Shown here piece by piece: positions 1 through 8,602 of a stretch of DNA of 64,000 bases (the first letter of the stretch is position 1; each line of letters begins with the position of its first letter). The notes below the pieces were generated by a model. The model searched no databases and was not told the origin of the DNA. It worked only from the letters and a program-made list of their open reading frames with translations. Source of the stretch: Spirochaetaceae bacterium. GTDB lineage: Bacteria; Spirochaetota; Spirochaetia; Treponematales; Treponemataceae. Location: NCBI GenBank assembly GCA_017618015.1, contig JAFZVC010000025.1:1-64000 (forward strand), written 5' to 3'. Position numbers and translations under genes: made by a program.

Positions 1-1060
1 AATCAAGATTGGTGGTATTGCTCCTCTTTCTGGTGCTGTAGCTGTTTACGGCGTTGAGTGTACAAACGGTGTAAACCTTGCTGTTGAAGAAATTAACGCA
101 GCTGGTGGAATTAACGGTAAAAAGATTGTTTATATTGCAGAAGATGATGAGGGTGACCCAGCAAAATCTGTTAATGCATACAAGAAGCTTACTACACAGG
201 ATGGAATCAGAATGATTATCGGTTCTTTGACATCTGGTTGTACAATTGCTTTGACTGCTTCTGCACAAGCTCAGGGCGTAATCCAGATCGCTCCTGCTGC
301 TACAGCTGAAGCTGTTACAGATGCTGGTAACTACATTTTCCGCACATGCTTCATTGACCCATTCCAGGGCAGTATCGGTGGTAAATTCGCAGCCGTTAAC
401 CTTGGCAAAAAGAATGCAGCTATCCTTTATGATATCGGAAACGACTATTCTGTAGGACTTCAGGAGAACTTCGTAAAAGAGTTCACAAAGAATGGTGGTT
501 CTATCGTAGCTATGGAGTCATACAGCACAGGTGACAAAGACTTCAACGCACAGCTTACAAAGATTAAGGCTGCAAATCCTGATGTAGTATATCTTCCAGA
601 TTACTACGGAACAGTAGCTCTTATCGCAAAGCAGCTCCGCAACCAGGGAATCAACACACCTATTATTGGTGCTGACGGATGGGACGGACTTACAGACAAC
701 GCTGGTGATGAAGTTCTTAATGGTTTCTATTCAAACCACTATGCAGCAGACTCAAGTGATCCAGCTGTTAAGGCTTTCGTAAAGAACTTCAAGGCAAAGT
801 ATAACAAAGAGCCTAACGCTTTTGCTGCTCTTGGTTATGACTCAATGTATCTTCTTAAGGACGCTATTCTTAAGGCTGGAACAACGGATGCAAAAGCTGT
901 CCGCGAAGCTCTTGAGAATATCGATGCTGATTATGTTACAGGTCACATCAAGTTCGATGACAAGCACAACCCTGTTAAGTCAGCGGTTATGATTGAGCTT
1001 GTTAAGAACGCTGAAGGAAAACTTGAAGCGGTATACAATGCTACAGTAACATTGGACTAA
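1..1060 (+). CDS. livK: Branched-chain amino-acid ABC transporter substrate-binding protein (5' partial)
   Basis: Periplasmic binding protein that delivers leucine, isoleucine, valine or a related amino acid to the LivHMGF permease encoded next to it. The reading frame is open from base 2 and the signal peptide lies outside the window. The visible N-terminus (IKIGGIAPLSGAVAVYG) is the usual beta-strand plus glycine-rich turn of the Peripla_BP_6 family, followed by the conserved DDEGDP stretch and a ...GSLTSGCT ligand-loop region. A methionine at 212 is internal and is not the true start. A strong hairpin terminator follows the stop, so this gene is probably expressed more highly than the transporter genes downstream. 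Family assignment is secure; the exact ligand cannot be read from sequence. Confidence 0.9.
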   Translation, partial: IKIGGIAPLSGAVAVYGVECTNGVNLAVEEINAAGGINGKKIVYIAEDDEGDPAKSVNAYKKLTTQDGIRMIIGSLTSGCTIALTASAQAQGVIQIAPAATAEAVTDAGNYIFRTCFIDPFQGSIGGKFAAVNLGKKNAAILYDIGNDYSVGLQENFVKEFTKNGGSIVAMESYSTGDKDFNAQLTKIKAANPDVVYLPDYYGTVALIAKQLRNQGINTPIIGADGWDGLTDNAGDEVLNGFYSNHYAADSSDPAVKAFVKNFKAKYNKEPNAFAALGYDSMYLLKDAILKAGTTDAKAVREALENIDADYVTGHIKFDDKHNPVKSAVMIELVKNAEGKLEAVYNATVTLD

Positions 1061-1092
1061 TAGAACGAATGTTCTAAAGAACTCTCGTTCAT

Positions 1093-1127
1093 AAAGAGGA
1101 TGTTCCTGTGAGCATCCTCTTTTTTTT
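1093..1127 (+). terminator. Intrinsic terminator after the binding-protein gene
   Basis: A perfect 10-bp stem (1093-1102 with 1113-1122, core AGAGGATG/CATCCTCT) with a 10-nt loop is followed by an unbroken T run. It lies between the binding-protein gene and livH, as is common where the binding protein must be made in excess over the membrane permease. The rest of 1128-1233 holds only a weak imperfect hairpin near 1181-1215 and the livH ribosome binding site. Confidence 0.85.
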
Positions 1128-1233
1128 ATTGTTTTTTTAGTGTAAAATCAAAAGAAAATTAAGAAGATTTTAGAAAGAGAGAAGCTCGTCCGGGCAAACA
1201 ACTGCGTTTCGGGCTTTTATTTTGGAGGGTACG

Positions 1234-2145
1234 TTGGATACATTTTTAAAACAGCTAATCAACGGTTTATCTTTAGGTAGTATTTACGCTTTGATTGCGC
1301 TGGGCTATACGATGGTTTACGGAATCGTCAAGCTCATCAATTTTGCGCATGGCGATGTTATGATGATTGGCGCGTATACCGGATATTTCGTGCTTAAAGC
1401 GTTTGGCGCGACACCTTTCGGGCTTTTTATGGCTTTTGTCGCCTCCATGGTTATGTGCGCTATTCTCAGTCTTGTTATAGAGCGTTGCGCATACAGACCG
1501 CTCAGAAATGCGCCGCGACTCAACTCCTTGATCACAGCGATTGCTGTTGAGCTTATTCTGCAGAATCTTATGCGTGTTCTTCCGTTCGTCGGCCCGAACC
1601 CACGCGAGTTCCCGACAATGCCGTCAAAAGTTTTCACTTTGCGGACGGCTTCATATCCGGAAGGACTTATCTCAATTTCAAATATCCAGCTTATCGTTAT
1701 TATCGCGTCAGCTGTTCTGATGCTTGTTTTGAATTACGTTATCAATTACACAAAGACAGGAAAGGCAATGCGCGCCGTCAGTCACGATATGGGTGCATCT
1801 TCGTTGATGGGTGTTTCCGTCAACAGAACAATAGCAATCACGTTCGTTATCGGTTCAGTGCTCGCTGGTGCCGGTGGTGTGCTTTATGCGTCCGCTTACC
1901 CGCAGATTGACCCGACAATGGGTTATATCCCCGGTCTAAAAGCTTTCGTAGCCGCTGTTCTTGGTGGAATAGGTTCTGTTCCTGGCGCGATGATCGGCGG
2001 TGTTATGCTCGGTATTATAGAGACAATGGCAAAAGCGTATCTTTCATCACAGTATGCGGACGCCATTTCGTACAGTATTTTGATTATCATCCTGCTTGTT
2101 AAGCCTGCCGGACTCCTCGGCAAGAAAACTAGCGTTAAGGTTTAA
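1234..2145 (+). CDS. livH: Branched-chain amino-acid ABC transporter permease LivH
   Basis: Inner-membrane permease of the LivHMGF transporter (BPD_transp_2 family). The protein is hydrophobic throughout, with about eight membrane segments and the family motif NGLSLGSIYALIALGYTMVYG near its N-terminus, then INFAHGDVMM. The start chosen is TTG at 1234: GGAGG at 1224-1228 is 5 nt upstream, whereas an earlier in-frame TTG at 1222 overlaps the ribosome binding site itself. The gene is 14 bp from livM and belongs to the livHMGF operon. The length of 303 aa is normal for the family. Confidence 0.93.
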   Translation: MDTFLKQLINGLSLGSIYALIALGYTMVYGIVKLINFAHGDVMMIGAYTGYFVLKAFGATPFGLFMAFVASMVMCAILSLVIERCAYRPLRNAPRLNSLITAIAVELILQNLMRVLPFVGPNPREFPTMPSKVFTLRTASYPEGLISISNIQLIVIIASAVLMLVLNYVINYTKTGKAMRAVSHDMGASSLMGVSVNRTIAITFVIGSVLAGAGGVLYASAYPQIDPTMGYIPGLKAFVAAVLGGIGSVPGAMIGGVMLGIIETMAKAYLSSQYADAISYSILIIILLVKPAGLLGKKTSVKV

Positions 2146-2159
2146 CGGGGAGGGAAAAG

Positions 2160-3158
2160 ATGAAGAATAAAGTTTTACGAAATATGCTTATTCCTGGAAT
2201 CATAGCGGTTGCTGCCGTTATCGTTCCTGCATTATTGATAGAGATTAATGTTATTGACGGTTATACGGCGCAGATAATCACGCTGGGCGGTATAAACGCG
2301 ATTTTGGCTATATCCGTTAACGTGATAAGCGGTATAACAGGTCAGCTTTCGCTTGGACAGGCTGGTTTTCAGGCTCTGGGAGCGTATGCCGTTGTTCTTT
2401 TGACAGCAAACTGTGGTATCCCGCTTCCTATAAGTATTATAATGGCGGGTCTTATTGCGGCGTTCTTCGGCTTCCTTATCGGATTCCCGACGCTCAAGCT
2501 GGAAGGTGACTACCTTGCCATCGTAACGCTTGCGTTTGGCGAAATCATCAGGATTTTCCTCGTTAACTTGAAAGATATCACGGGCGGTCCTAACGGAAAG
2601 CAGTTCAGCACGATTTTTACGACATCGCTCGATCATGGTGCGATGATTTCGTACCTGGCGATAATCGGAACTCTTGTCGTTATAATCATTTTGCTTCAGA
2701 ACTTTTTGCGCTCGACGTATGGTCGCGCGATTCTTGCTGTTCGCGAGGATTCAATTGCTGCTAATTCGAACGGAATCGGCGTTTTCAAATATAAGATGAC
2801 AGGATTCGTTATCGCATCGTTCATCGCTGGTATCGGTGGTGCGCTGTACGCTCCTTTCATCGGATTCATAAAACCGGACTTGGCTTCGTTCAACAACTCG
2901 ATAAATCACCTTATCTACGTTGTCCTTGGTGGTATGGGCTCTGTAACCGGTTCTGTCGTAGCGGCGTTCGTTCTTACGAGCTTGCAGGAAGTTCTTCGCT
3001 TCTTGAAAGACTACCGCCTGCTTATTTACCCGCTTATCCTGATTTTTGTAATGCTTTTCAGACCGCAGGGACTTTTGGGCATGAAAGAGCTTTCGTTCGT
3101 AAAGACATGGGATAAGTTCACCGGACTTTTCAAAAAGAAGGGAGAAAGCAATGAGTAA
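2160..3158 (+). CDS. livM: Branched-chain amino-acid ABC transporter permease LivM
   Basis: Second permease subunit, which forms a heterodimer with LivH in the inner membrane. It carries the LivM hallmark stretch ITGQLSLGQAGFQALGAYA and, later, KLEGDYLAIVTLAFGEIIR and GGPNG. The length is 332 aa with multiple hydrophobic segments and a short basic tail (KTWDKFTGLFKKKGESNE). A GGGGAGGG ribosome binding site lies just before the ATG. Its 3' end overlaps livG by 8 bp, implying translational coupling. Confidence 0.93.
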   Translation: MKNKVLRNMLIPGIIAVAAVIVPALLIEINVIDGYTAQIITLGGINAILAISVNVISGITGQLSLGQAGFQALGAYAVVLLTANCGIPLPISIIMAGLIAAFFGFLIGFPTLKLEGDYLAIVTLAFGEIIRIFLVNLKDITGGPNGKQFSTIFTTSLDHGAMISYLAIIGTLVVIIILLQNFLRSTYGRAILAVREDSIAANSNGIGVFKYKMTGFVIASFIAGIGGALYAPFIGFIKPDLASFNNSINHLIYVVLGGMGSVTGSVVAAFVLTSLQEVLRFLKDYRLLIYPLILIFVMLFRPQGLLGMKELSFVKTWDKFTGLFKKKGESNE

Positions 3159-3954
3159 AGACGACGATCTTTTGATGAAGATAAACAATATATCCATTGT
3201 TTTCGGTGGATTGTGTGCTGTAAGTGGTTTTTCATGCGACATCCACAAAGGCGAGCTGCTCGGTCTTATCGGTCCGAACGGAGCCGGAAAAACAACTGTT
3301 TTCAACATGCTTTCGGGCATTTACAAGCCGACAGACGGCCAGATAACGTTCAACGACAGGAACGGAACGCTTCATATCCTTGGAAAAGCTAGTCCTGCAG
3401 CATTGAACAAAATCGGTATTGCAAGAACATTCCAGAACATCAGGCTTTTCAACAATCTTACGGTTGCCGACAATATCCGCATCGCGCTCCATTCAGACCG
3501 CAAGGTTAACCCGCTCGACGTTCTTTTCCGCACGCCTAAGTTCCGTCGTGACGAAGAGATTATGACGAACAAAGTTCACGAGCTTCTGACTCTTTTCAAG
3601 ATGGATGACTGTTACGGTGAGCTTGCGAAAAATCTGCCGTATGGAAAGCAGCGCAAGCTTGAGATAGCCCGTGCGCTCGCGGCGAACCCGACATTCCTTT
3701 TGCTTGACGAGCCTGCAGCCGGTATGAACCCGCAAGAAACAGACGAGCTTATGAAGCTGATTGCGCTCATAAGAAAGCAGTTCAACCTGACGATTCTTCT
3801 TATTGAGCATGATATGCACCTTGTTATGGGTATTTGCGAGCGCATCGTCGTACTTGACTACGGCCGGAAAATTGCTGAGGGAACTCCTGAGCAGATACAG
3901 AAGAACCCGGAAGTTATTAAAGCGTATCTTGGTGGGGAGGCAGCTGGCTTATGA
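3151..3954 (+). CDS. livG: Branched-chain amino-acid ABC transporter ATP-binding protein LivG
   Basis: Cytoplasmic ATPase subunit that powers the Liv permease. Walker A GPNGAGKTT is at about residues 41-49, the ABC signature region reads YGKQRKLEIARAL (a Y-G-K-Q variant usual in LivG), Walker B is LLLDEPAAGMN, and the switch His is in LLIEHDM. The 267-aa length and the C-terminal BCA-type extension (EGTPEQIQKNPEVIKAYLGG) are typical. It overlaps livM by 8 bp and livF by the 4-bp ATGA junction, so the four transporter genes are one translationally coupled unit. Confidence 0.95.
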   Translation: MSKDDDLLMKINNISIVFGGLCAVSGFSCDIHKGELLGLIGPNGAGKTTVFNMLSGIYKPTDGQITFNDRNGTLHILGKASPAALNKIGIARTFQNIRLFNNLTVADNIRIALHSDRKVNPLDVLFRTPKFRRDEEIMTNKVHELLTLFKMDDCYGELAKNLPYGKQRKLEIARALAANPTFLLLDEPAAGMNPQETDELMKLIALIRKQFNLTILLIEHDMHLVMGICERIVVLDYGRKIAEGTPEQIQKNPEVIKAYLGGEAAGL

Positions 3955-4664
3955 GTGCATTGCTTACAGTAGAGAATCTTACAGTTCATTATGGTGCAAT
4001 TCAGGCGTTAAAAGGCATTTCTTTTTCCGTAAACGAAGGCGAGGTTATTACGCTTATCGGCTCGAACGGCGCGGGAAAAACCACGACGCTTCATGCAATC
4101 TCTAATATCATAAAGAAAACAGCCGGAAAGGTCACGTTTCAGGATAATGATATAACATCCGTCCCTGCTGACGCTATCGTAAAGACTGGGCTTATTCAGG
4201 TTCCGGAAGGAAGACGCATTTTCTCGAACCTTACAGTACGTGAAAACCTTGAGATGGGCGCTTTTACACGCAAGGACAAAGCCGGAATTAAGGCTGATAT
4301 GGAAAATGTGTTTGAGCTTTTCCCGCGCCTTAAAGAGCGAATTAAGCAGCTTGCGGGAACGCTTTCTGGTGGTGAGCAGCAGATGCTCGCGATGGGACGC
4401 GCTCTTATGGCAAAACCTAAGCTGCTTCTGCTCGACGAGCCTTCTATGGGTCTTGCGCCGATTCTCGTAGACGAGATTTTCTCGATTATCCAGAAAATCA
4501 ACAAAGACGGAACGACGATTCTTCTTGTTGAGCAGAACGCGTTCAAGGCTTTGTCGATTGCGGACAGGGCGTACATCCTTGAAACAGGCTCTGTTGTAAA
4601 GACTGGCGCGGCATCGGAGCTTATTTCTGATGATTCAGTTCGGAGCGCGTACCTCGGCGGCTAA
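3951..4664 (+). CDS. livF: Branched-chain amino-acid ABC transporter ATP-binding protein LivF
   Basis: Second ATPase subunit, partner of LivG. Walker A GSNGAGKTT is at about residues 37-45, the signature is LSGGEQQMLAMGRAL, Walker B is LLLDEPSMGLAP, and the switch His position reads LLVEQN, a Gln as usual in LivF. The 237-aa length is normal. The start codon overlaps the livG stop (ATGA). It is the last gene of the operon and is followed by a strong bidirectional terminator. Confidence 0.95.
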   Translation: MSALLTVENLTVHYGAIQALKGISFSVNEGEVITLIGSNGAGKTTTLHAISNIIKKTAGKVTFQDNDITSVPADAIVKTGLIQVPEGRRIFSNLTVRENLEMGAFTRKDKAGIKADMENVFELFPRLKERIKQLAGTLSGGEQQMLAMGRALMAKPKLLLLDEPSMGLAPILVDEIFSIIQKINKDGTTILLVEQNAFKALSIADRAYILETGSVVKTGAASELISDDSVRSAYLGG

Positions 4665-4742
4665 ATTGCGGTGGGCATTCTAAGCCCGCCATCAGTTTTG
4701 TACAGGCTGTGTTTGCCACGGCAGATTTGCCTATATCATCTG

Positions 4743-4796
4743 AAAAAAAGAACCCCTAAAACAGAACTTTTTTAGTCTTGTTTTAGGGGTTTTCGA
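4743..4796. terminator. Bidirectional terminator between livF and the convergent gene
   Basis: A perfect 12-bp stem (AACCCCTAAAAC at 4751-4762 with GTTTTAGGGGTT at 4780-4791) is preceded by an A run and followed by TTTTCG. Read on either strand it gives a stable hairpin with a U tract, so it can end both the liv operon and the minus-strand gene at 4816-5451. Confidence 0.85.
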
Positions 4797-4815
4797 TTAA
4801 AAGCTGATATTCAGT

Positions 4816-5451
4816 TTAGAGTTCGCTATCTGGGTAATAAGTTTTGATAAATTGAACTGCAGCAAGAACATCGTCATAGTATGATTCCATGATTTCATCA
4901 ATAGAGTCATAGTAGCTGTCTCCATTTAGAAAATCATAAACCTCGTTAAGACAATCTACAATGTTCCATGTTGCTTCTCTCATCTGATAAGCCCAGTTTG
5001 GAAGACAGTTGTAAATTACAACGAGAGGATTGTCTTCTGGTAAGTCATTGTAGTATGCGTCATAAGCAGATTCCCACAATTCATCAACTTCTTCGCCGTC
5101 GCTTGAATCAAGACACACCTGTCCATAAGCATCATCTGACCAAATGTCATAGAGAAAATCTGTAAGTTCTTCGCCATTTTCTTCAGAAATACCTTCTCCG
5201 CTGTTTGAGTCGATAGCGAGGTCTTCAAACATTGCTTCATATCCCTCGTATACAGCTACTGGAAGCAAGAAATATGTGTCATCAGATACTTCTAAGTCTT
5301 CCAATGCTTCTGGAACGATGTAGCAAGAAACGCCTTCAACTGAAACTTCGTCGAAATAATCGGAACCATCAGCTGCAAGATTTGCTCCAAATGACATGAA
5401 AAGAATCATGAAAGCAAGCATTGCAAGATTGATTTTACCAAAATGTTTCAT
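4816..5451 (-). CDS. Secreted acidic protein of unknown function
   Basis: I do not recognise the family. The protein starts with a clear signal peptide (MKHFGKINLAMLAFMILFMSFGANLAA), and the mature part of about 185 aa is strongly acidic, rich in Asp, Glu and Tyr, with four Cys that could form disulfides and no basic patches. The start at 5451 was chosen because AGGAG lies just upstream; the frame extends 30 codons further but that extension has no start signal and would bury the signal peptide. No enzyme motif is visible. It stands alone between the liv terminator and a divergent promoter. It may be a periplasmic or outer-surface binding protein, but this is only a guess. Confidence 0.7.
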   Translation of the reverse strand: MKHFGKINLAMLAFMILFMSFGANLAADGSDYFDEVSVEGVSCYIVPEALEDLEVSDDTYFLLPVAVYEGYEAMFEDLAIDSNSGEGISEENGEELTDFLYDIWSDDAYGQVCLDSSDGEEVDELWESAYDAYYNDLPEDNPLVVIYNCLPNWAYQMREATWNIVDCLNEVYDFLNGDSYYDSIDEIMESYYDDVLAAVQFIKTYYPDSEL

Positions 5452-5546
5452 AATAACTCCTAGAAATTGTATGGATAAAATATAAACGAAAGCATGATAA
5501 TGCCGGAAAGAATGAGTGTCAATAAGAAGATGTCCAGCCAAAAATC

Positions 5547-5574
5547 TTGACTGGACAAGCTTTCGTGGTATACT
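5547..5574 (+). promoter_or_regulatory. Sigma-70-type promoter of the CBS-ACT gene
   Basis: TTGACT (5547-5552) and TATACT (5569-5574) are separated by 16 bp. Transcription from here would give an unusually long leader of about 115 nt before the ATG at 5697. The leader contains a small hairpin (GGCAAT 5586-5591 with ATTGCC 5598-5603) and a GC-rich segment just before the ribosome binding site. Confidence 0.65.
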
Positions 5575-5696
5575 GATTTGTGGTGGGCAATGTGAATATT
5601 GCCGTGCTGTTGTATGGGTGCTGGTGCGCCCCTGAATCTGAAAATTCCATTTAACTTCGCTGCAGAAGGCGGCGCGGTTTGTTTGTTGGAGGAAAT

Positions 5697-6341
5697 ATGA
5701 TAGTTGCCAGTGTAATGAAAAGAAATCCTGTTTTTGTTCGTCCTGATGTTTCTTTGACAGACGCGAAAGCTCTTATGGAAAAAGAAAAAATCGGCAAGCT
5801 GCCGGTTCTTGATAAAAACGACCGCCTTGTTGGGCTGCTGACAAGAAAAGACTTGGCAAAGGCAAGCCCTTCGGACGCGACGACGCTCGATATCTTTGAG
5901 ATTGGTTATCTTCTTTCAAAGCTGAAAGTTGAGAAAATAATGACTAAAAATGTCGTTTCGGTTCAGGAAAACGAGGTTGTTGAGGAAGCGGCCCGTATAA
6001 TGGCGGATAACGATGTTGGATGCCTTCCTGTTCTTAAAGGCGACCTTCTTGTCGGAATAATAACAGAAAGCGATTTGTTCCGCGAATTTGTCGATATGTT
6101 CGGCGCAAGATACAACGGTGTGCGCATTACGGCTATTCTGAACGAGAAACCAGGTCAGCTTGCCAAGTTTACGACTTTTATTGCCGAGGCAGGCGGAAAT
6201 ATTGTTTCGCTTGTAACGAGCGAGGCAGATGACCTTTCTAAACGATGCTGTACATGCAAGGTCACAGGTCTTACAAAAGAAGAAGTTGAAGAGGCCTTCA
6301 AAAAGACCGGTGCCGAAATAACGGATGTCCGCGTAATTTGA
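5697..6341 (+). CDS. CBS-domain pair with C-terminal ACT domain (AcuB-like)
   Basis: Cytoplasmic regulatory protein with two CBS repeats (about residues 1-60 and 75-135, each with the VxxxxxLLVGIIT/TRKDL type of strand) followed by an ACT domain (VRITAILNEKPGQLAKFTTFIAEAGGNIVSLV). CBS pairs usually bind adenine nucleotides and ACT domains bind amino acids, so this is a likely energy or amino-acid sensor of the AcuB type; its target is unknown. The ATG at 5697 was chosen because GGAGG at 5688-5692 precedes it; the frame extends upstream to a TTG that overlaps this site. The length is 214 aa. Three hairpins follow the stop. Confidence 0.8.
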   Translation: MIVASVMKRNPVFVRPDVSLTDAKALMEKEKIGKLPVLDKNDRLVGLLTRKDLAKASPSDATTLDIFEIGYLLSKLKVEKIMTKNVVSVQENEVVEEAARIMADNDVGCLPVLKGDLLVGIITESDLFREFVDMFGARYNGVRITAILNEKPGQLAKFTTFIAEAGGNIVSLVTSEADDLSKRCCTCKVTGLTKEEVEEAFKKTGAEITDVRVI

Positions 6342-6348
6342 TTTTGTA

Positions 6349-6407
6349 GGGGGAAGGTCCCCCTCGCCCGCACATTGTTGCGGGCTACCCCCTCTCCTAA
6401 GGGGGTA
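6349..6407. repeat. Cluster of three perfect GC-rich hairpins
   Basis: Three back-to-back inverted repeats fill the gap after the CBS-ACT gene: GGGGG/CCCCC (6349-6353 with 6359-6363), GCCCGCA/TGCGGGC (6366-6372 with 6379-6385) and TACCCCC/GGGGGTA (6386-6392 with 6401-6407). No long T run follows at once, although a pyrimidine-rich stretch does. They could act as a terminator or 3' stabiliser, or be a small dispersed repeat. Confidence 0.6.
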
Positions 6408-6514
6408 GGAAAAATCCCGTTTTCCCCCTTAAAATCCCCCATTTGTTTTTTCTCCTGTATAAACTTTTGCTTTTAGATAGTTTTTTATTGAAAATGTTGT
6501 TATATTAATAGTGT

Positions 6515-7960
6515 ATGATAGATGAGGTGATGGAATTTGACGTTGAGTTGTTTTTACGGCAAAGAATAACAACTTTTACGGTACGGACATTACAACAGTT
6601 TCTAGAAAAACAGGGGATTGTCTCTCTTCCCGATAACTTCAGTTCGTATATTGAGACACATCCCAATGTCTTCAAAGTTTCAAAAAAGCAATATCTTTCA
6701 CGGGCTGGGTGTTTTACTGGCCGCTATTTCGCAATAAAACCAACAAAATTTGAGATAGATAACGGTATTTTGATTCCGGGCGACAGGTGCATGCCTTTCG
6801 TTGACCCGGAAATGCTTCCCGACGAGCTGACATTTTTTGTTGACAACGTACCTGTTCAGACATGCGTGAATGAGTTCCCTCTAGCGGAACTGCTTAAGCA
6901 CTACAATCTTTATGGCGAGGAATATTCTGCTCAGTATCTTGCGATGGATTCGAGCAATGCCGACAAGAATTTCGCTGAAAACGATTTTATGCTGCCTTCT
7001 GCGATGAAGCTTACCGTCCTTGATATGAAAAAGCTTTACAAGAAGTGGGATTTTGCTTATGGCGACTGGATTCGCGTGTATCTTATGGACTGGGATGAAG
7101 GGCTTCTTGTCATGGAGCCTAGATGCGAGCACAAGACAAACCGCTTTGAGGAAACAGCTTCCGAACAGAAGCGTGCTGAATGGAACAAGACATTCGAAAA
7201 GGCTCTTGAGGAATCGTTACGGACATACGGGCCGTGCGGCAGTATAGAAGAGCAGCTTGCCTACGTTTTTGTTGACAATATGTTCGCGTTGACAGGACCG
7301 GATTGCGGTTGCGTGGAAGAGTTCCTGAGCCAGTCAGGAAAGATAGGGATTATTGAGTATGGCGTAGAAAGCCGCCTTTGGTTCTTTCACGAAGAAGTTC
7401 CTGCCGCTGGAAAATGGGGCGATGACCCGGAAACTCAGAGCATAACGGAAGGTACGCTGTACGATACTTTCAACCTGCCTATCCCGGAGTTTATGCTTGA
7501 GGCGTATATACGCGACTCACTTTATCTTAAAGAGAAAGATTCTGCGGCAATATTGCCCAGGATAGTGAACGATTGCGGTTTTTTGAACAAATGGCAGGAA
7601 GGCTTTTTGCTTTTAAGGCTCCATAAGCAGCGCGAGCAGATAAGCAAAAAATACAACTGGTTCGCCGATTATGAGGTCGGCGAGGTGCGTCATAAAGCGT
7701 TGGAACTTTACTCAAAAATTCTGACGCTTATCTGCAGGCTCGACAGATGTCCTATCCCGGTACAAAAAATGCCGCAGCATGAGCTTATCGTTTTGTCGCA
7801 GCTGTTCGGTCATACAGCAAAACTTATTAGCGGTCTTTTATTCCAGAAGAATTTATCTGATAAAGAACTTGATTCTTCCAGATTATCAGTTGAAGGAATG
7901 GAATTCAGCTTTGAGGATATAAAACCTGCCCTAGAGGCAGTTACAAAAAGAGATTTTTGA
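6515..7960 (+). CDS. Conserved hypothetical protein, 481 aa
   Basis: I do not recognise the function. The protein is soluble, without signal peptide or membrane segments, and mixed alpha/beta in appearance. A Cys pair (GPDCGCVEEF) and an acidic, Trp-containing middle region (YKKWDFAYGDWIRVYLMDWDEG) are visible, but no catalytic motif. It lies 47 bp before a PtsN-like gene in the same orientation and the two may be co-transcribed. The start is uncertain: neither ATG 6515 nor the in-frame ATG 6530 has a proper Shine-Dalgarno. A TATATT box at 6501-6506 suggests a very short or absent leader. Confidence 0.65.
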   Translation: MIDEVMEFDVELFLRQRITTFTVRTLQQFLEKQGIVSLPDNFSSYIETHPNVFKVSKKQYLSRAGCFTGRYFAIKPTKFEIDNGILIPGDRCMPFVDPEMLPDELTFFVDNVPVQTCVNEFPLAELLKHYNLYGEEYSAQYLAMDSSNADKNFAENDFMLPSAMKLTVLDMKKLYKKWDFAYGDWIRVYLMDWDEGLLVMEPRCEHKTNRFEETASEQKRAEWNKTFEKALEESLRTYGPCGSIEEQLAYVFVDNMFALTGPDCGCVEEFLSQSGKIGIIEYGVESRLWFFHEEVPAAGKWGDDPETQSITEGTLYDTFNLPIPEFMLEAYIRDSLYLKEKDSAAILPRIVNDCGFLNKWQEGFLLLRLHKQREQISKKYNWFADYEVGEVRHKALELYSKILTLICRLDRCPIPVQKMPQHELIVLSQLFGHTAKLISGLLFQKNLSDKELDSSRLSVEGMEFSFEDIKPALEAVTKRDF

Positions 7961-8007
7961 TGTAAATTATTAGATGTAATCGTGGATTATAGTCAAAGGA
8001 AAAAAGA

Positions 8008-8493
8008 ATGAAAGATGAATTAGATATTGGTGGATTAATTGAAAAAGGTGGCGTAATTTTTGATGCTGAAGGAAAGACTCCGGCAGAGATATACAAGATT
8101 ATCGCTGAAAGCCAGAAACTTCCCGATTATTTGAGCGCGGAGAAAGTATGTTCTGAACTGGTACAACGCGAGGAGCTGATAAGTACCGCTGTTGGTAACG
8201 GGATGGCTTTGCCACATCCGAGATATCCCCTATTGAAAAATGAAGATGAACAGCGCATCATTGTTTGTTATCCTAAGAAAGCCATTGACATGAAATCTCC
8301 GGATGCAAAGCTTGTTTTCGTGTTTTTTGCTATCCTGTCAAGTTCCTCGAAAGTTCATTTACAGATATTGTCAAGACTGGCTTTTCTTATACAAAACAGC
8401 GAATTCCGTTCTATTCTTGCTGAAAAACCTTCTGTTGAGGTTTTGGTGGATGCTGTGCGCAGAATATTGCCACCGGAAGATAAGAAGTTTTAA
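8008..8493 (+). CDS. ptsN: PTS IIA-like nitrogen-regulatory protein (PtsN family)
   Basis: Cytoplasmic PTS EIIA type-2 domain of 161 aa. The phosphorylatable His is His70 in the conserved context GNGMALPHPR. The LVFVFFAILSSSSKVHLQILSRLAFLIQN stretch is the typical second half of the fold. No sugar permease genes flank it, so a regulatory role like PtsN (sensing nitrogen or PEP state and acting through protein binding) is more likely than sugar uptake. AAAGGA lies upstream of the ATG. A weak hairpin (TCGCGTC/GACGCGA, 8503-8517) follows the stop. Confidence 0.82.
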   Translation: MKDELDIGGLIEKGGVIFDAEGKTPAEIYKIIAESQKLPDYLSAEKVCSELVQREELISTAVGNGMALPHPRYPLLKNEDEQRIIVCYPKKAIDMKSPDAKLVFVFFAILSSSSKVHLQILSRLAFLIQNSEFRSILAEKPSVEVLVDAVRRILPPEDKKF

Positions 8494-8602
8494 TGCAGTT
8501 CATCGCGTCTGACGCGAGTGTTTGTTTGGAAATTTGAAGAAGTTGCATGGCTCGTTTGGTTTTTGCAACATTCTCTATTAAATCATAATTGGGAGTGAAA
8601 CG

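Noticed and set aside
1181-1215. Second hairpin before livH
   Set aside because: Only a 7-bp stem with a wobble pair, overlapping the approach to the ribosome binding site. It is too weak to call a terminator or riboswitch.
5452-5541. N-terminal extension of the acidic secreted protein
   Set aside because: The extension has no ribosome binding site and would place 30 residues before a normal signal peptide. AGGAG supports the start at 5451.
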